A stretch of DNA of 12,288 nt from NCBI GenBank assembly GCA_947449515.1, contig CANFSD010000036.1:1-12288 (forward strand). The letters run 5' to 3'. Position 1 is the stretch's first letter. Each line of letters starts with the position of its first letter. The notes beneath the pieces are model-generated. The model was not told the DNA's origin, did not search any database, and worked only from the letters and a program-made list of their open reading frames with translations. This DNA is from Bacteroidota bacterium. Lineage in GTDB: Bacteria > Bacteroidota > Bacteroidia > UKL13-3. The position numbers and the translations under genes are program-made. Positions 1 to 6,183 of this stretch are shown here, piece by piece.

Positions 1-1064
1 ACTTTGCTGCCCAACTCTGTTACAACCGTTCCATTGATGCTCACCAAACCTGCACCTATCAATTCATCTGCCTCTCTTCTTGAGCAAACACCCGCATTTG
101 AAATGAATCGGTTTAACCTTACAGCTTCGCCTACACTTAGGGCATCTTCTGTAACTCTTTCTTTTGATTGAGATTTAGACTTAGAAACAAATTCTGGTTT
201 GTTGCCCAAATCAATGCTTTTACCTCTAGATCCTGGTGGTTTAAACCTAAAATCATCATCAGAACCAGAGCCACTGCTGCGTGGTTTAAATCCTTTTAAT
301 TCCGATTTTTTTGTGAATTTCCCTTTTCCAGCACTGTAACTGTCACCCTCGTTTCTCTTATCGTATCTGCCTCTTGGACTGGTTTCCTCCGCGTTTATAT
401 CGCGGATGCTTTTCATTTCTTTTCTTTCCTTAAAACTTCCAGCTCCACCATATTTCTTGTCTTTTCCCGCAGCTGGTCTGTCGTTCGATTTTCTGGCAAA
501 AGGCTTGCTATCTTTTTGAAAAGAGGAACCTGTTCTAGGCTTTCTTTCAAACGCGCTATCATCACCTTTACGGATATACGATTTACCTGAACCATCCTTT
601 GAAAATGAACCTCCTATTCTAGGTTTTTTGTCAAAAGAACCGCTGGCTCTAGGCTTTCTTTCAAATGAACTATCGTCGCTTTTACGCGCATAAGGTCTAC
701 TACTAGAACCCTCTTTTGAAAAAGATCCACCTGTCCTTGGTTTTTTATCAAATGATCCACCTTCAGATTTTCTTGCATAAGGTCTGCTCGACCCTTCTTT
801 TGAAAAAGAACCGCCTGTTCTGGGTTTTCTTTCAAATGAACTATCGTCGCTTTTACGTGTATATGGCCTGCTCGATGAACTTGGCCTTGGTTTCTTTTCA
901 AAACGACCTTCTCCAGCATCTTTGCTTCTTGCAAATCCTCCTCCCGTACTACTACTTGTTCTCTTTCTAGGTGCAGATCCACTGCCACCTCTTGGACTAG
1001 CGCTTTTTCTTGGCGCACCCGAACTTGGTCTTCCCGACCTGTTTCCCGAATTTTCTCTTTTCAT
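1..1064 (-). CDS. RluB/RsuA-family pseudouridine synthase, 3' end outside window, with long basic repeat-rich N-terminal extension
   Basis: Reading the minus strand from the ATG at 1064 gives 354 uninterrupted codons to the window edge. Residues about 312-354 are an S4 RNA-binding domain of the RsuA/RluB type (VRLNRFISNAGVCSRREADE, then SINGTVV), which normally precedes the catalytic domain that converts uridine to pseudouridine in rRNA. The catalytic Asp domain is off the left edge, so the RluB versus RsuA/RluE/RluF assignment is by family only. Residues 1-307 are a disordered Arg/Lys/Ser/Gly-rich extension with repeats; the E. coli enzymes lack it, but extensions of this kind are known in Bacteroidota homologues (recall, not checked). 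An in-frame TAA lies directly before the ATG, so no upstream in-frame start is possible. A perfect -7 box lies about 93 bases upstream. The extension might help bind rRNA or ribosome precursors (inference). Confidence 0.88.
   Translation of the reverse strand, partial: MKRENSGNRSGRPSSGAPRKSASPRGGSGSAPRKRTSSSTGGGFARSKDAGEGRFEKKPRPSSSSRPYTRKSDDSSFERKPRTGGSFSKEGSSRPYARKSEGGSFDKKPRTGGSFSKEGSSSRPYARKSDDSSFERKPRASGSFDKKPRIGGSFSKDGSGKSYIRKGDDSAFERKPRTGSSFQKDSKPFARKSNDRPAAGKDKKYGGAGSFKERKEMKSIRDINAEETSPRGRYDKRNEGDSYSAGKGKFTKKSELKGFKPRSSGSGSDDDFRFKPPGSRGKSIDLGNKPEFVSKSKSQSKERVTEDALSVGEAVRLNRFISNAGVCSRREADELIGAGLVSINGTVVTELGSK
426..881 (-). repeat. In-frame tandem repeats inside the pseudouridine synthase N-terminal extension
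   Basis: Residues about 62-213 are degenerate repeats of roughly 27-30 residues built on the pattern S-R-P-Y-A-R-K-S-D-D-S-S-F-E-R-K-P-R-T-G followed by G-S-F-S-K-E-G. I count four good copies (starting near residues 64, 92, 121 and 159) and one decayed copy near 186. A 32-base stretch is identical at 655-686 and 826-857. The two lie 171 bases (57 codons) apart, which suggests that a pair of units was duplicated recently. All copies keep the reading frame. The composition is strongly basic with regularly spaced aromatic residues (Y, F). Confidence 0.85.
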
Positions 1065-1144
1065 TTACTCTCTTACTTTTCTACCTCCACCTTGCCCTAT
1101 AAACCTGATAATGTTTGCCATTAATAGGGCTGCACTTGTTGCAT
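1065..1144 (-). other. Two chained mini-ORFs in the leader of the pseudouridine synthase gene
   Basis: Downstream of the -7 box on the minus strand, an ATG at 1144 opens a 7-codon ORF (MQQVQPY) whose TAA overlaps the next ATG (TAATG, at 1121). That ATG opens an 18-codon ORF (MANIIRFIGQGGGRKVRE) whose TAA directly abuts the ATG of the main gene (TAAATG). The arrangement could support translational coupling or leader-peptide control, but ORFs this short arise easily by chance. No known leader peptide is recognised. Confidence 0.25.
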
Positions 1145-1163
1145 TATGTGAATTAATAGCCTA

Positions 1164-1171
1164 CAAAGATA
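1164..1171 (-). promoter_or_regulatory. Candidate Bacteroidota -7 box for the pseudouridine synthase gene
   Basis: The minus strand reads TATCTTTG, a perfect match to the Bacteroidota -7 consensus TAnnTTTG. Transcription would start near 1158, giving a leader of about 94 bases that contains the two mini-ORFs. I see no good -33 TTG at the usual spacing, so the call rests on the -7 box and its position between the upstream gene's terminator and this gene. Confidence 0.5.
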
Positions 1172-1211
1172 GCTATTATTTAAGCATTTATCCTATTTAT
1201 CCACAAAAAGA

Positions 1212-1249
1212 AAGCGGCACACTAGGGCTATTTGCCTAATGTGCCGCTT
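1212..1249 (-). terminator. Intrinsic terminator of the lipoprotein gene
   Basis: A 15-base-pair inverted repeat (arms 1212-1226 and 1235-1249, loop of 8) lies 20 bases beyond the lipoprotein stop codon. On the minus strand it is followed by a T-rich run (TTTCTTTTTG ends the region, counting from the arm). The single imperfect pair is a G-U wobble in minus-strand RNA but a C-A mismatch in plus-strand RNA. Both the T tract and the pairing therefore indicate termination of minus-strand transcription. It separates the lipoprotein unit from the pseudouridine synthase promoter. Confidence 0.85.
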
Positions 1250-1269
1250 ATTAAATCTTAAAGAAAATA

Positions 1270-2070
1270 TTATTTTCTTCTTTCTATGGTTTTACTTTTA
1301 CCATTCATGCTAACAGTAATAAGTTTATCACAAGCGCCATTTCCAAAATCAATTGAACGCATTGATTTTCCTGCCGGTGTAATTTCAATAATTCCACTAG
1401 TAATGCGCCACTCACAGCTTAAATCTACCTTTAGGTTTTTGGTAATTGTTGCATTGTAAGAAAGGCCATTTCTATTCACACCATTGGTGGTTCCGCTAAT
1501 TTCATACACGTCGTCGCTGCTAATCAAAGTCGTTTCACCGCTAATCCAAGTGCGTGTTCTGTTGCTATTCCAAGTATGTGTGCGACCATCTACACAGGTA
1601 ATTTTGCCATTTACCACAATTGAAAAACTTAACAAACCAGCAGCATTTCTGCCATTATTGGTAACCGTTTTGGTTCCCTCCACCTTATTGTCGTTTTGGT
1701 AAAAATCAGAAAAGCCAATGCTTATAATGGTTCCTTGCGCCCTGTATCTTCCTGTCCATGAAACCAAAATAGTTCCACGCCTATAGCTACCATCATTGCA
1801 TAAATAATTGCTATCGCCATAATAAATACGCATTGTTTTGGGTGTTACTGCAGAATCAATTGTTATTACAGGATAGCCGCCTTTTTGCAATCCTTTAGTA
1901 TTTGCAGACTCGTCAACTTGCTTGTAAACTTGGTCATAAACCATTTCTCCTTGGCTTTGATCTTCAGCTGAGCTGGTATCGGTATCAGTATCAGAAGATC
2001 TTTTACAACTGGTAAATAGCAGACTTACCGCCATAAGGGCCATTGTTCCCCACATTAATACTTTCTTCAT
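1270..2070 (-). CDS. SPII lipoprotein of unknown function
   Basis: This encodes 266 residues. The N-terminus is a signal peptide ending in the lipobox LFTSC with Cys22 as the predicted lipidated residue, so the mature protein is anchored in the envelope, probably the outer membrane. An acidic linker follows (SSDTDTDTSSAEDQ), a common spacer after the lipid anchor. The body (about 60-266) looks all-beta, rich in Gly, Thr and Ser, with paired hydrophobic strands and few charged clusters. It contains only a few Cys residues (near CNDG, CVDG, SCEW and GACDK) that could form disulphides. The style resembles hypothetical lipoproteins frequent in Bacteroidota (recall, not searched), and I assign no function. 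It is monocistronic: a divergent symporter lies upstream and an intrinsic terminator downstream. Confidence 0.85.
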   Translation of the reverse strand: MKKVLMWGTMALMAVSLLFTSCKRSSDTDTDTSSAEDQSQGEMVYDQVYKQVDESANTKGLQKGGYPVITIDSAVTPKTMRIYYGDSNYLCNDGSYRRGTILVSWTGRYRAQGTIISIGFSDFYQNDNKVEGTKTVTNNGRNAAGLLSFSIVVNGKITCVDGRTHTWNSNRTRTWISGETTLISSDDVYEISGTTNGVNRNGLSYNATITKNLKVDLSCEWRITSGIIEITPAGKSMRSIDFGNGACDKLITVSMNGKSKTIERRK

Positions 2071-2156
2071 ATTGTTTTAGTTTAGTTTATAGCTCTATGA
2101 TGCAAGTTAGGATAAGAAGGTTTAATTACAATTTTCTTTTTTCGTTTTTTACTTCG

Positions 2157-2164
2157 TACGTTTG
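2157..2164 (+). promoter_or_regulatory. Candidate -7 box for the symporter gene, very close to its start codon
   Basis: TACGTTTG matches TAnnTTTG exactly and ends 4 bases before the ATG at 2169. With the usual spacing of a few bases from -7 box to transcription start, the mRNA would begin at or next to the start codon and so be leaderless. No convincing -33 TTG is present. The 98-base region 2071-2168 between the divergent lipoprotein and symporter genes must hold both promoters; on the minus strand I see only a weak partial box (TAACTTG, 2109-2103). Confidence 0.4.
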
Positions 2165-2168
2165 AGGA

Positions 2169-3569
2169 ATGATGACTTCAAAAAGATTATTAATTGCCTC
2201 TCTTACAGCCCTTGGTTTATTTTGTGCTTTGTATTTTATGGCAAATCATGCCTGGTTTCAAATAAATATCCAAAACAATTCCTTGGGTGATAGCAATGAT
2301 ATATTAACGCTAAATTTATTGGTATTGTTGCGTTGGGTCGCACTCGGTCTTTCTATAGGCTACGCCTACCTCAAGCGCAATTTAACAGTGTGGATTTTAA
2401 TTGCCATGTTCCTGGGGGTCTCCATAGGAACAGACTTTCCAACTATAGCCCTAAACCTTAAAGTGCTTAGCGATATTTTCCTGCGTTTAATTAAAACCAT
2501 TATAGCGCCTTTATTATTTAGTACTTTGGTGGTTGGCATTGCAGGTCACTCCAATATCAAACAGGTTGGTAGAATGGGAATAAAATCTATTGTTTATTTC
2601 GAATTAGTAACCACTGTCGCACTCTTCATCGGCCTAGTAGCCATTAACCTTTCAAGGGCTGGTGAAGGAACAGAATTGCATGCACAAAATGCACAAATAG
2701 AACGCGCACAAACACTTCTTTCGCAAAAACAAAGTCATGATGTTATCCTAGATATTTTTCCAGAAAACATTGCAAAAGCCGTTTCTGACAACCAAATTCT
2801 CCAAGTTGTAGTGTTCAGTATTTTATTTGGAATTGGTTTGGCTCTGGTGAAAAACCAAGAAAAAAAGGCTGCAGTTCTCTTGTTTTCAGAGGGTTTAAGT
2901 GAGGTAATGTTTAAATTTACCAATATGGTTATGCTGTTTGCCCCATTTGCGGTTGGGGGTGCAATGGCCTATTCTGTTGCTAGTTTAGGTATGGGGGTAA
3001 TCGGTAGTTTATTAATGCTCGTAGGAACGCTTTACGGCGCCTTATTCGCATTTGTCGCACTCGTGCTTGTTCCTATAGGTTTCTTGGTAAAACTCCCTTT
3101 TAAACGCTTCCTAAACGCTATTTCCGAACCTGTTTCCATTGCTTTTGCTACTGCAAGCTCTGAAGCAGCCCTCCCAAAAGCAATGGAGCGCCTAGAGGAG
3201 ATGGGCATTCCCAGAAAAGTTGTTGCATTTGTATTGCCAACTGGCTATAGTTTTAACCTTGATGGCACCACCTTATACCTTTCTTTGGCTTCTGTGTTTA
3301 TTGCCCAAGCTTCGGGAATTGATTTAAGTATTGGACAACAAATTCAAATGTGCCTAATTCTTATGCTTACCAGCAAAGGGGTTGCGGGTGTTAGGGGTGC
3401 TTCATTTTTAATTTTGGTAAGCACTGTTGCGTCTCTTGGCCTCGACCCAACCAAGGCCTTTGCTATTTTAGCTGTTGACGCCTTAATGGATATGGGTAGA
3501 ACAACTGTTAATGTTATAGGAAATTGTTTAGCAACATACGTTGTGGCTAAATGGGAAGGTGAGGTTTAA
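2169..3569 (+). CDS. Dicarboxylate/amino acid:cation symporter (DAACS/SLC1 family)
   Basis: This inner-membrane secondary transporter imports glutamate, aspartate or C4-dicarboxylates with protons or sodium. Family hallmarks are clear: the HP1 tip ATASSEAALP (328-336), the TM7 motif GYSFNLDGTT (359-368), the HP2 motif SKGVAGVRG (402-410), and the TM8 motif with Asp437, Asp441, Arg444, Asn448 and Asn452 in the same spacing as GltPh D390, D394, R397, N401 and D405. Arg444, the side-chain carboxylate ligand, favours an acidic substrate. Asn452 replaces the GltPh Na1 aspartate, as in many bacterial relatives, so proton coupling is possible (inference). At 466 residues it is longer than the usual 400-430: residues 1-70 add two hydrophobic segments (about 6-26 and 46-68) ahead of canonical TM1. 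Two adjacent ATGs exist; the first is used here. It is transcribed divergently from the lipoprotein. Glutamate versus dicarboxylate cannot be decided from sequence alone. Confidence 0.93.
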   Translation: MMTSKRLLIASLTALGLFCALYFMANHAWFQINIQNNSLGDSNDILTLNLLVLLRWVALGLSIGYAYLKRNLTVWILIAMFLGVSIGTDFPTIALNLKVLSDIFLRLIKTIIAPLLFSTLVVGIAGHSNIKQVGRMGIKSIVYFELVTTVALFIGLVAINLSRAGEGTELHAQNAQIERAQTLLSQKQSHDVILDIFPENIAKAVSDNQILQVVVFSILFGIGLALVKNQEKKAAVLLFSEGLSEVMFKFTNMVMLFAPFAVGGAMAYSVASLGMGVIGSLLMLVGTLYGALFAFVALVLVPIGFLVKLPFKRFLNAISEPVSIAFATASSEAALPKAMERLEEMGIPRKVVAFVLPTGYSFNLDGTTLYLSLASVFIAQASGIDLSIGQQIQMCLILMLTSKGVAGVRGASFLILVSTVASLGLDPTKAFAILAVDALMDMGRTTVNVIGNCLATYVVAKWEGEV

Positions 3570-3638
3570 GCCATACAATTCACATTTTATCGTTCAATGT
3601 TGTGAAGTGCGGGCAATAAAAGGCCCTGTTGAAGCGCC

Positions 3639-3646
3639 TATCTTTG
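3639..3646 (+). promoter_or_regulatory. Candidate -7 box for the M16 peptidase operon
   Basis: TATCTTTG is a perfect TAnnTTTG match in the 98-base gap after the symporter. Transcription would start near 3652, which places the TTG at 3629 upstream of the mRNA and leaves a leader of about 16 bases to the TTG at 3668. No clear -33 TTG is seen. This box probably serves the whole downstream cluster. Confidence 0.5.
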
Positions 3647-3667
3647 TGCCTAACAATACCTACAGCA

Positions 3668-4906
3668 TTGATCCAATATCAAAAGTTCACCCTTGAAAAT
3701 GGCTTAACTGTCATTCATCATTTCGACGATGCCACACAAATTTGTGCGCTGAACCTCCTTTACAGGGTTGGTTCCAGAAATGAAGACCCTAATAAAACTG
3801 GCTTCGCCCACCTTTTTGAGCACCTAATGTTTGGTGGATCAAAACATGTCAAAGAATTTGATACCGAACTTCAAGATGCCGGCGGAGAAAGCAATGCGTT
3901 TACCAGCAACGACATCACAAACTACTACGTAACCCTGCCTGCAAACAATATTGAAACCGGGTTTTGGCTTGACAGCGATAGAATGCTCAGCCTCGACTTT
4001 AACCAAAAAAGTTTAGATGTTCAGAAAAACGTAGTAATTGAAGAATTTAAGGAGCGCTATCTAAATCAACCTTATGGTGATATTTGGCTTAAAATATTGC
4101 CCCTTGCCTACCAAAAACACCCCTACACCTGGGCAACCATAGGTAAAGAAATTGGACATATTGAGGCCGCAAACCTTGAACAGGTGAAAGAATTCTTTTT
4201 CAATTTTTATGCGCCCAATAATGCCATTTTAGTGGTTGCTGGAAATGTGAGTTTTGAGGAAACTAAGCGCCTGGTAAATAAATGGTTTGCTCCAATTGAA
4301 AAAAGAAATACCATTATTGCGCCACTTGAAAAAGAGCCGAAACAGACAGATCCCCGCAAAGAACACATTTACAATGATGTGCCGCTCGATTTAATTGTAA
4401 AAGCATACCATATGGGTGGGCGCCTAGATCCAGATTACTATGCATGCGACCTCCTTTCCGATATTTTAGGTTCTGGGAAATCTGCAAGATTTTTTAACCG
4501 CTTGGTTAAAGAAAAACGCCTATTTAGCGAACTAGATACCTATATCAGCGGAGATGCAGATCCAGGATTATTTCTAATTGAAGGTAAACTTATGAAGGGG
4601 GTGGATTTTGAAACCGCAGAAGCGGCAATTTTAGAAGAAATAGAATTTCTAAAAAACAATTTAATCTCCGAAAATGAACTAACCAAGGTTATCAATAAAA
4701 CCGAAACTAACGTGTGTTTTGGTGATATGAATGTGTTGAATAGGGCAATGAAATTGGCCTTCGCGGAGTTTCTAGGCGATATAGAGCTTGTCAATACAGA
4801 AATAGGCCACTACCTTAACGTTACCCCTGAAATGCTTCAAGAAGTGGCTAAAAACATGCTTATTGAAAACAATTGCTCCACCCTTTATTACCACGCCAAA
4901 TCATGA
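3668..4906 (+). CDS. M16 zinc metallopeptidase, catalytic (zinc-binding) subunit
   Basis: This is a pitrilysin/insulinase-family (M16B) peptidase of 412 residues from this start. The inverted zinc motif HLFEH (His48, Glu51, His52, in the context GFAHLFEHLMFGG) and a downstream Glu at 125/126 (VVIEEFKERY) complete the metal site. The C-terminal half has the second M16 fold, but the substrate-binding R/Y pair is lost: Val280 and Ser287 occupy those places (RLVKEKRLFSEL). This is the pattern of the catalytic half of two-gene M16B heterodimers such as the Sphingomonas pair. There is no signal peptide, so it is probably cytoplasmic. The start is a non-ATG choice: TTG at 3668 gives MIQYQKFTLENGL, the typical family N-terminus, and lies just after the -7 box. 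TTG at 3629 would add 13 residues. The stop overlaps the partner gene by 4 bases (ATGA). Confidence 0.93.
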   Translation: MIQYQKFTLENGLTVIHHFDDATQICALNLLYRVGSRNEDPNKTGFAHLFEHLMFGGSKHVKEFDTELQDAGGESNAFTSNDITNYYVTLPANNIETGFWLDSDRMLSLDFNQKSLDVQKNVVIEEFKERYLNQPYGDIWLKILPLAYQKHPYTWATIGKEIGHIEAANLEQVKEFFFNFYAPNNAILVVAGNVSFEETKRLVNKWFAPIEKRNTIIAPLEKEPKQTDPRKEHIYNDVPLDLIVKAYHMGGRLDPDYYACDLLSDILGSGKSARFFNRLVKEKRLFSELDTYISGDADPGLFLIEGKLMKGVDFETAEAAILEEIEFLKNNLISENELTKVINKTETNVCFGDMNVLNRAMKLAFAEFLGDIELVNTEIGHYLNVTPEMLQEVAKNMLIENNCSTLYYHAKS

Positions 4907-6183
4907 GCTTAAATAGAAATGTAGCCCCCGAATTTCACTTAGTTGATAAGCTGTATTTTCCAGCTTTTGAAACAAGAGAAACCAGCAATGGATTCAATAT
5001 TTATGCCCTTAAAGCAGGCGTACAACCAGTGCTCCGCCTCGACTTTATTTTCGATGCAGGATTGGTTCGGCAGTTAAGAAATGCTGAAGCAGCCTTTACG
5101 GCCAGTATGCTTAGCGAAGGTACCAGCAAAAGAAATGCACTTTCACTAGCTGAGTCCTTAGACTTTTATGGCTCATATTTTCAAACCCGTTGCAATGCAG
5201 ATGATGCTGTGGCAAGTCTTTATTGCCTAGATAAGCATTTCGAAAATTGCTTGCCACTCTTTTTAGAGGCGCTCATTGCATCAATATTTCCGGCAAAAGA
5301 ATTAGATATTCAAAAGAAAAATAGTCTTCAAAAATTAAGTGTAAACGAAAAGAAGAACAGCTATTTATGTAGAAAAAACTTCTACCAAAATCTCTTAGGA
5401 GAAAGCCACCCATATGCAGCATTTTCTTCAAAGGAAAACATCAATGCTTTAGATAGAAACAGCTTAGAAGTTTTTCACAAAACACAATACCTAGGTGGAC
5501 TTAAATACTTAATGCTCTCGGGTTGTTTCAGCGATCAAACTTACAATGCCCTCACAGATGCTGTTGCTGATCTTCCATTTACAAAAGCCCAAAATACCAG
5601 TGAAATTATCTCTAGTCCAATTAGCAATTTCGGGAAACATTTTTTAGAGAAAAACGACTCAGTTCAATCGGCTATTAGAATTGGGAAAATAAGTATCCTA
5701 AGAACGCATGAAGACTTCAGAAAACTGCAGTTCTTAAACCTAATATTTGGCGGCTATTTTGGTTCGCGCTTAATGAAAAATATTAGAGAAGACAAGGGCT
5801 TAACCTATGGCATTTATTCTGTTTTGGAGCCTTTCAAAGAAACATCAGTTTGGTATATAGACTCTGATATTAATTCAAAAAATAGAGAGAGTGGTATAAA
5901 TGAAATTTACAAAGAATTGCACCGTATTTGTTCCGAACCAATTCCAAAAGAGGAAATAGAAACAGCAAGAAATTATTATTTAGGCTCCTTTCTACGAAGT
6001 TTGGATGGCCCATTCTCTTTAGCAGATCGCCTAAAAATTATGATTGACTATGAATTACCTGCTAGTTATTACCCAGATTTTGTAAAAATTCTAAATAGCG
6101 TTGGGGCAGAGGAGTTACAAGCGCTGGCACAAAAATACTTTGCAGAAGAAAACATCGTTGAAATGATAGTTGGGAAAAAGTGA
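4903..6183 (+). CDS. M16 peptidase-like partner subunit without zinc site
   Basis: This is a 426-residue M16B-family protein lacking HxxEH; the equivalent region reads AAFTASMLSEGTSKRN. It keeps the R/Y substrate-binding pair in the C-terminal half: Arg295 and Tyr302 in SRLMKNIREDKGLTYGIYS, the same seven-residue spacing as Arg824/Tyr831 of insulin-degrading enzyme. It should therefore pair with the preceding gene product to build one complete chamber-type peptidase that degrades or trims peptides. The substrate is unknown. The ATG at 4903 overlaps the upstream stop as ATGA, implying coupled translation in similar amounts. A TTG ten codons upstream is in frame but has no support. There is no signal peptide. 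The stop overlaps the next start by 4 bases (GTGA). Confidence 0.93.
   Translation: MSLNRNVAPEFHLVDKLYFPAFETRETSNGFNIYALKAGVQPVLRLDFIFDAGLVRQLRNAEAAFTASMLSEGTSKRNALSLAESLDFYGSYFQTRCNADDAVASLYCLDKHFENCLPLFLEALIASIFPAKELDIQKKNSLQKLSVNEKKNSYLCRKNFYQNLLGESHPYAAFSSKENINALDRNSLEVFHKTQYLGGLKYLMLSGCFSDQTYNALTDAVADLPFTKAQNTSEIISSPISNFGKHFLEKNDSVQSAIRIGKISILRTHEDFRKLQFLNLIFGGYFGSRLMKNIREDKGLTYGIYSVLEPFKETSVWYIDSDINSKNRESGINEIYKELHRICSEPIPKEEIETARNYYLGSFLRSLDGPFSLADRLKIMIDYELPASYYPDFVKILNSVGAEELQALAQKYFAEENIVEMIVGKK

Noticed and set aside
614..1018. 134-codon minus-strand open frame and several others (413-595 minus, 716-970 plus, 922-1239 plus) in the repeat region
   Set aside because: They are alternative frames of the Arg/Ser-rich repeat tract. 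The continuous frame from 1064 through the S4 domain explains the region, and the alternatives have no recognisable domain.
1960..2000. Short Asp-Thr repeat (DTDTDT) in the lipoprotein, considered as a phase-variable repeat
   Set aside because: It has only about three 6-base units with sequence differences and fits a polar linker after the lipidated Cys.
3579..3606. Imperfect inverted repeat (TTCACA / TGTGAA) after the symporter stop, considered as a terminator or operator
   Set aside because: Arms are only 6 bases with a 16-base spacer, internal pairing needs a bulge, and no T tract follows.
4873..4902. Upstream TTG start extending the second M16 gene by ten residues
   Set aside because: The ATG at 4903 forms a standard ATGA overlap and the added residues (MLHPLLPRQI) do not resemble family N-termini.
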